Origin: Muricea muricata
Taxonomy: Eukaryota > Cnidaria > Anthozoa > Malacalcyonacea > Plexauridae
Direction of reading: 5' to 3'
Assembly: GCA_963855995.1 (NCBI GenBank)
Contig: OY979721.1
Coordinates: forward strand, 5,001,195-5,065,194
DNA length: 64,000 bases
Below the pieces are notes generated by a model. The model saw nothing but the letters and a program-made list of their open reading frames with translations. It was not told the DNA's origin and searched no databases. Position numbers and translations under genes: made by a program. This document shows positions 42,000 through 53,851 of the stretch, piece after piece. The first letter of the stretch is position 1, and each line of letters starts with the position of its first letter.

Positions 42000-44280
42000 C
42001 TAGAAGCAGCGAACTATTTGTTCTTTTCAGTTCCACACCGTTGGTATTTAGTTGGATTGAACGATCATCGAGTCGATGGGTACGAGAAAGTTGTGTAGTA
42101 GAGAGAAGCATAACTTTGGTTTCTTCGGGTTGAGGACGAGGTTATTTGTACTTGACCGCAAGAGAGTTTATTGGGATTGGATTGTAGGTTTTCTTGACAT
42201 GATGTGATGTCAGCTGGTTTGCACTGAGAGGAGAGGGAAGTGTTGTCAGCATGCTGATGGGAGGTTATTGTGGGATCAAAGGTTTCAGAAATATCATTGA
42301 CATATAGAATGAACAATACGGGTCCAAGTATTGAGCACTGTGGAATTCCAAATGATACATTTGCTGTATTACATATTACATCATCTAACTGGACAAAGTG
42401 ACAAACTGCTGTCTTCCTGTAAGGTAGCTGGTGACCCACCTAAAGTAGTCCTGCCTGTGAAGTTTACTTAAAACTGTAGGATACGACACGGTATCGAACG
42501 TTTTTGAAAAGTGCGCAAGTACAGCGATGATTACTTCAATATCGTTAATATCATTGCGTTGTTGTGACACCCCCTGCGATAGGCACTGACTGATCCCTTA
42601 TGCACTCCAGTGGTTGTATTGGTGACGTAGGCAGACATTCGTTGAAGAACAAGACGTTCGAATATACTAAGGATAGACGCAGTGCGCAAGTCGTTATAGA
42701 ATTGAAATCACATGTAGGTATAGCGCCGAACGTGCTGTGTTCCTCTGCGATGGAAACAGCTATTTCGATGTAAAGCTTCTTAAGATGTGGGTTAGTGTTG
42801 ATGCAATTTGGTCTGCTACCATCTTGATAAATCTAACAGGAATTCCATCGCAACCACACGAGGAATCTGAGCGCAAGGAATTTATTTCGACCAAGACTTC
42901 ACCGTAGCTGACTTCTTGAAGATAGAATGCACATTCAGGATTATCAGGTAATGTATTGATAAATGATCACAAGTTGTCTGTTGGTTCAGATGTTGCTCCA
43001 GTAACACGTTCTGATGTGGATGCGAAACCGTCAGGGTTAACACGTGAAGGTTTAGGATTTCGGTGAATCATCCTGTGGATGACTTTCCTGGTCTCTTTGG
43101 TATTCTTTGATCAAAACCCTTTCTTGTAGAATTCATGCTTGCGTGATTTTATTTTGTATTTCAGCTTATTTCTAGCATCACGATAATTTGATCATGAGAA
43201 TTCGTCATCTTTCTTTTCGGTTGTAATATTAGAAGAACTTCATTGTCCCTTTGGTGTTGGGCAATATCAGGGTTTTTCAACCAATGTGCTGGCGGTCGTG
43301 ACACTTTCGTGCGTTGGAGTGGTGCCTGCTAGTCAAGACATCCATGGAAGAGGGTTAAGGATATCAATTTGCGAGTCTGGTACAATAAACGCGAAGACAG
43401 TACTCAGCAGTAATTCATCGAAAGTTCGAACTTTTTGATTTTCGGCAACGATTACCGGCAATTGAAGGCGTGGTAAAGGAAGGTAGGGTAGAATTTTTTA
43501 AATTTTCACCAGCCAATGAAATTCCATATTTATTCTGTTTTGGTGGGAAAATTTCGGAAAGTTCCCGCAATCTGTCGCAATAATGCGGGTAGCGTTGCAC
43601 ACTCAGTTGCCCTTGTAGCCACTTCTTACGACGGCAATGCAATGATTTCAAAAAAATTGCATTGCCGTTGCGAGAAAAATATTGCCCGTGTATCCGTAGC
43701 TTTAATGTCACCAGACATGATTATCATTCCATCTCACTGAACTTAAAGATCACGTAGTATACCACTAAAGTTGTCTAACCAGGCTGAGTATGTTAGCATA
43801 GCCTGAGATCAATAGATTGCACCAAGAAACAGTTTACTAAGGCGATTTCTTCCAGGGATTTCAATCCAGAGATGTTTTATTGTGGGATAGCGTTTTTTAA
43901 GATTTTCTCCTTTAACCTTTATGGATTCTTTGATGTAAACACTACGTATTCTGTCTCGATTATTAAAAGCATGAGTATAACCAGGGATTGGGGCGTACTG
44001 GATTAACAGATTAGTTTCTTTTCACAATATCGCTCAATCAGCTGGCACAAGTGATCGAATGTAGAAACCATACTCTAGGTATTAATGTGCATTATCTTCA
44101 GATGTTTTGCTTTATTTTGCAAGGTGGTTAGGGGAACATCAGGGTTATCATCATGATTGAGCATTGCTGAGCTAACCAAGGTTGTTTCTAAGATATCTCG
44201 ACCAGAGAACGGTAATTTTGACAACAGACATTTATCACATCTTCAACTTTGACGATAAGGTCAGGATGAGGGTGGACATC
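42000..44280 (-). pseudogene. CR1/L2-like LINE, heavily degraded
   Basis: Minus strand in several frames. Near 44100-43800: an endonuclease start (PIPGYTHAFNNRDRI, HLWIEIPGRNRLS, LFLGAIY). 43150-42600: a linker and RT N-terminus. 42570-42065: HFSKTFDTVSYPTVLSKL and SFGIPQCSILGPVLFILYVN, with the catalytic motif changed to QHADNTSL. Many stops and shifts. The 43400-43760 stretch may be an insertion. Confidence 0.65.
43631..43668. repeat. Hairpin inside the degraded LINE
   Basis: ACGGCAATGCAAT and ATTGCATTGCCGT form a perfect 13-bp stem around a 12-nt loop. Confidence 0.55.
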
Positions 44281-44303
44281 ACCGCACGTTAAGATATTAA
44301 TAG

Positions 44304-44495
44304 TTGCGGAAGTATTTAATCGTGTCTGGTGACATTAACGCAGATCTTTTTCGTCCTGAAGAATCTGAAACAAGAAAGTGCAATGAATTTTTTTACTCTT
44401 TCAACCTGGAGCAACTTGTGACCAAACCAATTCGCACAACCCATCACTCAGCAACATTAATTGACCATATCATAACAAACATGAAACTCAAGTAA
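44304..44495 (+). pseudogene. LINE endonuclease fragment, opposite strand
   Basis: LIVSGDINADLFRPEE, NLEQLVTKPIRTTHHSATLI and DHIITN: the GDxN and late endonuclease motifs. It sits head-to-head with the minus-strand LINE remnant, so either a separate insertion or an inversion break. Confidence 0.6.
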
Positions 44496-45236
44496 ACAAC
44501 AAGTAACACATTTTAAATTTGAACATGATCTACGCTGTTGGTTTATAAAACTTGTATGATTACTATGACTAAACACGAGCCGCAAGAGAAAGAAGTACAT
44601 AAACATGATCCACGATTAAAGCTTGACCACAATTCGTATGAAAATTACTCTTTTTTAATTTTGGAACGATCCAGATAAATGCATCGCTGACGCAATTTTA
44701 ATGAATGAAGTTAAATAGTTTTCAAATTACCAATTAAAGTTTGATTTTGCTGACGTAGGTACTTCGCTTGTGCGTCGGTACGCTCGCGCTATAATTATTC
44801 CAACGGAAAATATCCAACTTTCAGCGTGATAAACAATAGAAATTTGATAATTTTTTGAGCAGAAACTTTAAATGATGACAAAATTACGGCATAAGTTCCA
44901 TCAAATTGACGTTATCCACAGGTTTTTTGATTTGTTTAAGTTAAAATCCAAATGAAATTGGCAAAATCCGTAGGATTTCAATAGGGCCCACTCGCACGTC
45001 CCTCGCCGCTCAAGTCACGTCACAAGCCGAGTGCGAGGTCTTTACAGTTGAATGAAAACCGATCCCGTGGCTTTAACATGTTCATATGATCGAGAGACCA
45101 TATTCTTTTGTTCTTCGGAGGTTTTCTAATTGAAAATTTAATTCTGAAGTGCATTTCGTTAATTGTTCATGACTTTATGCATAAATCTTTCACTAACTAG
45201 GGATTGGAACTATTGAATAGATACTCTGTGCTGTTG
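44496..45236. other. No recognised feature
   Basis: AT-rich noncoding DNA. Confidence 0.45.
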
Positions 45237-45485
45237 TACAGTGTGTCCTAGAAAAAAGGCTACCCTTTGAAATCAAGCATTAGCGCCTTTCTGTGTTATT
45301 TTGACAAAACAAATTAATTAATTAATTAATGACAAATTAATTAATTTGCAACGTAAGCATAAACAATCTCGGTGTAGCAGAGAACTAGGCATTCTTGGGC
45401 TCGTTAGGGATTTAAAACAATCAAATTCGAACGTTTGACAATGGCGCTCGACTACAATGGGTAGCCTTTTTTTGGGACACACTAT
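45237..45485. mobile_element. Mariner-type MITE (TACAGTGTGTCC ends)
   Basis: tacagtgtgtcc...aaaaaaggctaccc and the inverse gggtagcctttttttgggac...acacta are 249 bp apart. A (aatt)n stretch occupies the centre. Confidence 0.65.
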
Positions 45486-45599
45486 ATTTGTAAAAGAAAT
45501 TAATTCTATTGTTGGAATTGTTAAACCACCGAATCGTGAATTTATGTAAAATAGGTGTTCATGCAATGCTATATCGCATAAATCTTATCCTAATACTGT

Positions 45600-46021
45600 G
45601 CAACAGGCCATGGACGACAGAATTCGTTTATTTCGACATGCTGAAGTAGCAGAAAGTGATCTTTTATCAGGCGACGATGCTAATATTAGACGACAGATTT
45701 GATCGTTTGTTAAATAATACTGAGATTGATGAAAGAATTGTACAATCTGTTCTTTTAGCGACTCGTTACAAAGACAAATGGGCGAAAAAGAGCCTTCGAA
45801 GCTTGGCGTTCGAATTATGTTCAAAGTCTGTTCGCTGCTTTCCGATGCCTCTACAGTCTACAGTCTACAGTACGTGTCGCTGGCCTAGCTCAATGATTCA
45901 ATATTACTTTTTGTTTTTGAAGTTGAAAATAAAGATGGAAGCGAGTATCCTGTCAACTCAGTACATGGCTTGGTTGGTGCTGTACAACGATATCAAAATA
46001 CTGTACATTGTGTACATTTGA
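45600..46021 (+). pseudogene. Crypton-like/DUF3504-type remnant
   Basis: + strand pieces in shifting frames: MDDRIRLFRHAEVAESDLLS, then TRYKDKWAKKSLRSLA, then (other frame) VENKDGSEYPVNSVHGLVGA with VQRYQNTVH. The W-A-KKSL...GSEYPxNSxxxLVxxxQRY arrangement is seen in Crypton tyrosine-recombinase-derived domains. The catalytic portion is not visible. Broken by stops and shifts. Confidence 0.45.
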
Positions 46022-46071
46022 AGATGCATATATTACGTGAGCGATTAAGATTTGAATTAAGAGTTGAGATG

Positions 46072-46782
46072 TACAGGGTGTCCCCAAAAAACCCAAAAAC
46101 TATTGACATCACCTGTTGTTAACATTTGAATGCCCTAGCACTTGTTAGAAAATTAAAATATCTTTGTAAAGTACGTTTGTGTTGCTCATAGGAATTTACA
46201 TTTGTAAATTGTTTTCTCTAAACTCTCAAGCAAATCAGGCATAGAAAAAATGAAAACAATACTATCTTGTTAGTTTGTTTGATGTCGTCATTTTCCAGGC
46301 TGAAACAGCTTATATCTGTAGGTAATATATGATAAGAACCAAATTGAATAGGCGAAAATAACCCATGCATAAAATTTGATTGCATTCTTAATATGAACTC
46401 GTGGGTTTAGTTTTTTTGTGTGGCATAAAAATGGTTAACACTGAGTATTATTATTAATTAGGGACTGGTCATAAAGTATGGGGGGGGGGGTGGGCTATGG
46501 AAATTGAGGGGTGGGTCATGAATTTTTCAAGTCACAAATAGGGGTGGGTCATGAAAACTTTAAGGATATACTGGGGGGATATTTAAGGATTTCTAGTGCC
46601 AAATACAAAATTAGCCTTTCAATAATTAAATTTTTATAGCCCCCCCTATACTTTATGACCAGTTCCTTATGACGGTTATGCCGACAGTTTATCCACTCGT
46701 GGGTTCAATTTAGTGCTAGGCATTGAAATTCTAACAATAGATCATTTTCAATAGTTTTTGGGGTTTTTTGGGACACCCTGTA
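46072..46782. mobile_element. Mariner-type element with ACAGGGTGTCC ends
   Basis: TACAGGGTGTCCCCAAAAAA and the inverse TTTTTTGGGACACCCTGTA, with actattgac/caatagt pairing further in. It hosts the nested MITE at 46460-46677. Confidence 0.7.
46460..46677. mobile_element. Nested MITE (AGGGACTGGTCATAAAGTAT ends)
   Basis: The inverse ATACTTTATGACCAGTTCCT closes it. Same family as 121-257. Contains ggggtgggtcatgaa direct repeats. Confidence 0.7.
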
Positions 46783-47490
46783 GGTTGAACGGTTTTGTTA
46801 TGCTAAACTGATTTTAAGCATAGGATTTTCTGAGGTTATTATTTTCCTTTATAACCCAGTAAGCGATTATTGTTTTTCGTAATTACCTTCCACCCCGAGT
46901 TTCTCGGGGAAAAATCAAATACCCCCGCCTGCTTTTTAGAATGAAGAATTTTACTACGGGAAAATTTAAAACCGGCAAAAACAAACGAATATGGTCTCAT
47001 GAGTTTATAACATCAATTATTTTAGCTGCCCATCTTGTGTCTGAAATCTGAATTTTTTTTTAGTCAATTTTAAAAGAAAATGTTCCTAAATTTTTGTATT
47101 CTTATAGTATTTCAGATTGACTGTTAGGACGAGGAAGAATATGGAGAAGTAGTTTGAGGATAATGATGATAAAAGTGATGTATGTGTTGTGTTTGACAAA
47201 TAATTCTAGGCTAAAAAATCTACATGTTGAATCCTGCAGATTTATAATAAATCAGCTTTATCGAGTCTTATAATGAGTCGATTAGTTCAAAGTAAAAATC
47301 AGGTTTCTCCGTCTTTCGTTATATTTTTTGAAGTGACAAAATAATTATACATTGTCTTCAATTCACAATAATACGAAACACTTTATTTAAGAATGAGACA
47401 ATACATAGCATTCAAAATGTAAGTTTATAATTAATTCCAATCAGATTTGAATACTCAGTGCTTTCACAACAATAACATATAGCTATTACT
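46783..47490. other. No recognised feature
   Basis: AT-rich DNA without coding or repeat signals I could assign. Confidence 0.45.
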
Positions 47491-48471
47491 GGGTCTACTG
47501 GAAAATGCGGATATACGGATATGCGGATATCTTATATTGCAAAATTTATACGCCGAAACTTATATTGTTTTGCTTATAAATGCTGATAGAGTCGCCGATG
47601 CTCAGCGTTTTTGACAAACTTACAAATGCTCTTGTGTGTATAGGTTTTGCTAAAACAATGCATTTCATTTCATAGTTCGTATATAACTTACACATGAATT
47701 AGTAATAAAGAAACATTTATTTTTGCAACTTGTAGAATACCTTTAATTTCAACTTTCTAATGTCATAAATTTTAAAAACGGAAAACAACGGGTATTTGTA
47801 GCACCTTGCAAGGCATACATAGATGATAGACCCTCAGTGACGTAATTAGATTAAGCTACTCTAAGTCAAACATTTGTTTCGGTTGTTTCAACGTAAAACA
47901 GATGAATATAATATTACCTAATGTCGCCGAAGATGATGTGCGCCATCGATCATCAGCACTGTTACAAACTATTCTATGTCGTTTTTTGTTTTTACTTATA
48001 ATTATATTACAAACATTTTATTTTGAAGGCAAGATAATACGAAGCAAAATCTTCATCTGTTTTACTTTGAAACAAAGGCAGGACTGAAACAAATGCATAT
48101 GTTTGATTTAGGGTGGCTCAATGCATTCACGTCGCTGGGGATCTATGTATGCCTTGCAAAAATTATGCTACAAATACACATTCTTTTCCGTTTTTAAAAT
48201 TTATGACATTAGAAAGTTGAAATTAAAGGTACTCTACAAGTTGCAAAAATAAATGTTTCTTTATTACTAATTTATGCGTGCGTTATATATGAGCTATGAA
48301 ATGAAATGCATTGTTTTAGCAAAAACCTATACACACAACAACATTTGTAAGTTTGTCAAAAACGCTGAGCATCGGCGACTCTATGAGCATCTATAAGCAA
48401 AACAATTTAAGTTTAGGCGTATAAGTTTCGCAATATAAGATATCCGCATATCCATATTTTCCACTAGACCC
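47491..48471. mobile_element. Foldback element with ~350-bp arms
   Basis: TIR GGGTCTA(C/G)TGGAAAAT. Arms 47491-47855 and 48115-48471 are inverted copies (e.g. gtcgccgatgctcagcgttt). The 260-bp centre is unrelated. TATTA-like flanks hint at a target duplication. Confidence 0.75.
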
Positions 48472-49194
48472 TATTATTGAGTATTTAATAGACCTAGTTT
48501 TATGGTAATGTGTACCACTTTTTGAGAATGAACTAAGGAAATATAGACTTTCTCTGCAATGACTCATTGACTCATCACTTAGACCAGGCGAAAAATCGAA
48601 AAAGTTTCATATTTAAAATGAATGAGGCATTCTTTAGTAAAGGTTGGCGATAGGTAGATGCTTATGTAATTTGTAGTGCTGAAACTAAATTTGGCTGTCG
48701 CCAACTCTGATTTTGCGTTTAAGGAGGTGTAAATGTCGCTAACCTGATTGGCACGAAAATGACGTCACGCATTATTGTTTTGCGTTGTTCGAAATGTTAT
48801 TTTATTTTATTTAACAAAGTAATTTCGTACTGTACGTCAAGAAGATTTTAACTTTTTGTGTATGGTTGCTTTAAGAAACTATATTTATGGCGTAATCTAA
48901 AATATATTAGGAAACAGCATTGAGCGCTGGCATTGACTGGAGAGCGTCATCGAAAGCTCTGATGATTATATTTTGATTGTTTGACATCGTAAATATATAC
49001 ATCGTAAATGCTACTCCCTTTTCACAAGTAAAGAAAAAATCAATCGCTTGCAGAAAAAGTGTGTCAACAATGATACAACAAGGGCAACGCTTGTTTCCAA
49101 GCCATGTAAAACGAGAAGTCGTGTCGATGAAACCAGCTGGGAAGTGGGTGTTTTTTGCCAGTTCGAGAAATAAAAAAAACGACTTTCGTCTGTT

Positions 49195-49454
49195 ATGACA
49201 TTTAACATGAGCGAACAAATTGGCGAGATCGTGAAATATAACTATAACCTTCGAGTTAGATTAGCAGGTGTGTCTGACCTGATAGCCTCAGAAACGAAGT
49301 ACCATTGGGCATGTTTTAGCGCATTGAAGACATTGTCTGAAAAAGCAAAACAGGACACAAACGATACTGATTTGGCATTGGTTTGGCTTTGCCAAGAACT
49401 GGAGTATGCGGCGGATAAAGGACATGTTATCAATTTCAGTGATGCATGGAACAG
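49195..49454 (+). pseudogene. Uncharacterised multi-copy family protein, exon A
   Basis: Reads NLRVRLAGVSDLIASETKYHW, then DTDLALVWLCQELEYAADKG and FSDAWNR. I recognise this layout (R-aV-DL-A-E-YH...DTDLAlvWLC-ELeyaA-KG) from a large, functionally unassigned protein family in cnidarian and mollusc genomes. It ends at AACAG|GTATAT, and splicing to 49568 restores WNRYAF. Confidence 0.6.
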
Positions 49455-49567
49455 GTATATAATAATAATAATTCACTTCAAAAATCTTACATGTATAGCC
49501 TTACAATACTATATAAAAAGAGTTGTCTTCAATTTAGTTTCAAATTTGGGCAAAATTTGACTTGCAG

Positions 49568-49682
49568 GTACGCGTTTCCGCCGAGAAAGAACGCGTCGAA
49601 ATTCCCGCTTGCTTCGTTAGTAAGAGTCACATTCAAAGATAAACTAATGCATATTATTGGCGATATTGTGGAGTGCGTACAG
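49568..49682 (+). pseudogene. Uncharacterised multi-copy family protein, exon B (truncated by LINE)
   Basis: Acceptor GACTTGCAG|GTAC. Encodes YAFPPRKNASKFPLASLVRV then TFKDKLMHIIGDIVECVQ. The LINE begins just after, so downstream sequence resumes only at about 52540. Confidence 0.6.
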
Positions 49683-49689
49683 TCATATG

Positions 49690-52116
49690 CTACTTCATCC
49701 GGTGATGACTTTACATTCACGGAACTATTAAATGATTTCTTCCTCACCCAAGTCAGCACCTTGCCCACAAGAGGAAACAACGTATTAGACCTAATTATCA
49801 CCAGCCTACCAGATCAGATCGAGAACATTTCGAAACTTAAGCCAATGGACAGTGATTTGTTTACCGATCATGATACAATTGTTTTAAAAACGTCCATAAA
49901 AGCAGCCCCTAACTGAACAGAACTGTTTTCGATTACCGCAGAGGGAACATATGGATGGACTACGTTCAGCTTTAGCGATAATTGATTTTTCAAGCATAAT
50001 CGAACCAGGACAAGATATTAATAACTGTTGGGAACAGTGGAAAAACACATTCCTTAGTGTGGTGAGAGATTACATTCCGACCAAAAAGATCCAAGATCGA
50101 AATTCTCCCTTTTGGATTAATGGCAGCATTATTCATAAAATAAGCTAAGGAAGAAAGAAGCAGTGTGACGGAAGTTAAGATCATCACCATCTGACGCTCT
50201 TCTTGCTAAATTTAAAAAGCTACGGACAAAAGTTAAGAAAATGGTCCGTGAAAGTCGTGACTAAACAACAAACGGTGAAGTGTCCCAGATATTATGTCAA
50301 TGGGAAATGCCGCTGAACCTAAACCATCACAACCTTGTACCGTATCTACTCCTATGGCATTTGCCAATCTGTTCAACCGCTACTTCACATCAGTTTTCAA
50401 CAATGATGATGAGAACTCGGTCAAACGTTCTTCTGTTATGTCATCTTCACCTTCAACGTTGGAACATTTTGACCTCCAACTAACAACAGAAGAAGTTGCA
50501 AGAACACTTCTAGCGCTAGACTCAACCAAGGCTACTGGGCCTGACGAAATTCCATCCCGACTTCTAAAAGATACAGCGTGGCAGATTGCACCTTCCCTCA
50601 CCCAGATTTTCAACAAGTCGTTATGTTTAGGCGAAATACCAGATGAATGGAAATTAGCAAACATTGTTCCGATACACAAGAAAGGCGATAAGAGCCAAGT
50701 AGAGAACTATAGACCTATCTCTCCCCTTTCCATAGTGTCAAAAGTACTGAAACGATGTGTCCTCAGAAATATACGCGATCGTCTACAACAATTAATCAAT
50801 GATAGCCAACACGGCTTTACTCCTGGGAAGTCGTGTACAACTCAGTTATTAGAAATCCTTGACTATATTGGTTCACGTCTGGACAGTGGCAAGCAAACTG
50901 ATGTAGTCTGTATGGACATGTCCAAGGCATTCGACAAAGTCCATCATAAAGATCTATTAAGCAAATTAAAGAATGTCTATGGCATCTACGGTACACTGCT
51001 TTGCTGGTTCGAGTCATATTTGTTAAATCGCAAGCAACGTGTGACTGTGCAAGGAGCTACATCATCTGAGAGACCTGTCCTATCAGGAGTTCCAAAGGGA
51101 TCAATATTGGGTGTCATGCTGTTTCTACTATACACGAATGACCTGCCGGATGCAATAGAGAACTGCAAGATCGCTAGCTTCGCCGATGACACGAAACTAT
51201 TTAAGAAGATTGATTCCACTTCCGATGCTATCTCCTTACAAAGTGACTTGAATAGATTGGAAAATTGGTCAGCATCATCAGGCCTTGTCTTCAACCAAGA
51301 CAAATGCAAATGTCACCGCGTAACAAGAAAAAAGAATCCCATCAAACACGAGTACAAAATCAACAGCAAATCCCTGATAGTCACCGAAAAAGAGAAAGAT
51401 TTAGGCATATGGATCACGGACACGTTACACTGGTCTTACCATACCCACGATCGCCGTACTAATGCAAACAAGATGCTTGGTTTCCTACGTAGAGCTGCAA
51501 TGGAAATTAAGCGATGTCAAGATACGCCGCACACTCTACCTGTCAATTGTTCGCTCAACGTTAGGTTACGCCACTCAAGTCTGGTCACCACAATCGATCG
51601 ACTTAATTACGAGGACAGAGCGAATCCAACGACGAGCTACAAAGTTCGTTTTGAAGTTACCGTTCGTGTGTGCAGAAAGGTACAAAGACAGATTGATCAC
51701 CTTAAAGTTGCTCCCAATCACCTACTGGCACGAATACCTTGATATTATGTTTTTCTTTAAAGCCATAAACAACTTTGTAAAATCTCGAATGAAGTCCTTC
51801 CGCAGCCAATTATCCCATCAAGACTTACCAGAACCACGGTCGACACGAACGTGCTCTCGTTCCATCCTCGCAATGTAAGACGCTGACATACCAACGCTCC
51901 TTCTTCATCAGAGTGGTAAGAACTTACAACTCTCTTCCAGAAAGCCTAAGGCAAAAGAATTTATCGCTGGTACGATTTAGATTATTGTTACTGGACTTCT
52001 ACCACAACGCTACAAAAGCAGTCTACGATGTGGACGATGTTAGAACATGGAGGACTGTTTGCCCAAAATGTAACACATCGCGCAAACTCAAGCAGCCATT
52101 AACGTGCTGCTATTAG
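49690..52116 (+). pseudogene. LINE endonuclease/reverse transcriptase ORF
   Basis: Endonuclease C-terminus to 49916, linker 49951-50148, then an RT frame 50294-51500 with ATGPDEIPSRLLKDTA, YRPISPLSIVSKVLKRC, VCMDMSKAFDKVHHKDLL, SGVPKGSILGVMLF and an intact catalytic SFADDTKLF (51179-51199). A frameshift at about 51490-51560 moves to 51500-51878 (RTLYLSIVRSTLGYATQVWS). The last piece (51913-52116) has TYNSLPESLRQKNLS. The RT core is intact but at least three frame breaks disable the ORF. Confidence 0.8.
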
Positions 52117-52451
52117 TAACATGTTCAGTAAACGGTTTCAATTTATATGTTATTTATGTTTTTTTCCATACACAAAGGGCCCACAGTAATGGGCTTCAAG
52201 CTGTTGTGGTGTCCCCGCCTTTCTGTTGTTGTTGTTTTTGTTCATGTTACCTTTGTTCAACCTCGAAACGTAAGGCTTGTCCACCTTCTATGTGTGGTCT
52301 ACATACAGTATATGCAAGGTTTTTAAATAAATTTTTTCCAAATTTTGGCTCTAAATTTAAGCCACAAATGATGACGAGTTTCTAGACGTTTGCGCTTTGG
52401 GGTTGAACAGAAATGGTTGTGTACATGTTGTTTGTGTAATTATAGGCGAAG

Positions 52452-52484
52452 CTAAATAAATGAATAAATAAATAAATAAATATG
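52452..52484 (+). repeat. LINE tail (AAATAAAT)n
   Basis: Short tandem repeat at the 3' end of the LINE. Confidence 0.75.
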
Positions 52485-52539
52485 AGAGAGGGCCATCTGA
52501 TCGACACATCTTACTTATTCCCAAACAGTTCGCTAACAT

Positions 52540-53154
52540 GGCTTAGTCTCAAGATCTGCAGCAGACGACCTGCTTATAATATCTACGTACGAGATCAAGG
52601 ACGACATTTTTCTTTCTCTAGTGCACGTTGCTTTTAAAATCCGTTCTAATCTAAAAAACAAGCCAGGCTTCGAAGGACTAAATATTAATGCTATGGATGC
52701 CCAGGAATGTGTCCCAAAGAGCCTGTACATGTTTTTACAGCTATTATTTGGCGGTGAACGTCTTCTTGAAGGGCAAACACCTGACGAGGAAACGGGGTTG
52801 GGTTGCAATATTTTTTCTGTTGCTCAAGATATCGTTTATGGAGTGAGTAGCGGAAAGGAATGGACACCTAAGCATATCGGGCTCGGGTGCACTTTGGATC
52901 AAGTCACAAGGTCAAAAGATCTTGTTAATCTTTTTAACAAGGCCGGCTATGTCTTAAGTTATGACCAGATTTTGACTGGATGTGGCTGGCAACGGGTTTG
53001 GCTGGAAGCGTTTTAAAATCTCTAGATCCAGATACAGGCACTATAGTTCCACCTTATCTAAGTCCGGGAAATTTTATCCATTTCTCAGCTGATAGCATTG
53101 ATATACTAGATAAAACACTTGACGGTAAAAACACGTTTCATACCACACAAAAAT
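52540..53154 (+). pseudogene. Uncharacterised multi-copy family protein, central part
   Basis: Continues with SAADDLLIISTYEIKDDIFL, NINAMDAQECVPKSLYMFLQ, GLGCTLDQVTRSKDLVNLFN and GYVLSYDQI. After a frameshift near 52975: GSVLKSLDPDTGTIVPPYLS, then FIHFSADSIDIL and LDGKNTFHTTQ. It is cut by the Harbinger insertion at 53155; traces continue at 56232-56370. Confidence 0.6.
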
Positions 53155-53499
53155 AGAGACCTTACGATTAGGTGACGGCGACGGCAACGCAACGCTAAAA
53201 CGCAAAAAATAATTAACTGCGTGTGCGCGTAATAAAATATGCACGTCGCCTGATTTTAAGACGACGCCGCTTCAGCCATTTTAACGTTGTCAGAAAACGT
53301 GAGGATGATGTCAAGTGAAAAAAGGTAAATATTTAGAAAATACATTAAGGTTTCGTTAATTGTTGTGTTTTTAAAAAATGTAAAGATAAATGCAATTACA
53401 GAATGGCGTTTTACGAAGAGATTACGCCAAGAATTTCATAAAATATACATTTTATTTACATGTTTATATGTGATGAATATTTAAATTAGACTACATCGC

Positions 53500-53660
53500 A
53501 GGCATTGCGGAAGATCGATAAGTAGGGGGGCTTATGTTCATATACTCGTGTTTACAAACCGTAACAACAATCGAATTCAAAAGAAATTAATTTTGCAGCC
53601 CACGAATATATGAACATTAGCCCCCCCCCCTTGTCGATCTTCCGCGACCATTGCATCGAA
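53500..53660. repeat. Hairpin MITE inside the Harbinger 5' region
   Basis: attgcggaagatcgataag and the inverse cttgtcgatcttccgcgac enclose an imperfect hairpin with cttatgttcatatactcgtg arms like those at 28637-28799. Confidence 0.6.
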
Positions 53661-53851
53661 ACTATTGTACGCCCAAAGTGATCTATAGGAATGATTAAAT
53701 TATATGTATCTTTACAAGACTTGATATAAGCATTGATATTCATGATGATCTATGCAAGTTTGTAGTTAAAATTGCAGAAGTTGATAATTTTTAAAAAATG
53801 ATTATTTATATATTTTTGAATATATCTTATATTCTATTTAGCAACAAGCAT

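Larger units (their letters stand above)
49690..52484 (+). mobile_element. 5'-truncated CR1/L2-like LINE
   Basis: Runs from within the endonuclease (TRGNNVLDLIITSLPDQIEN) to an (AAATAAAT)n tail at 52452-52484. Inserted into the multi-copy family gene, whose coding sequence resumes after the tail. Confidence 0.8.
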
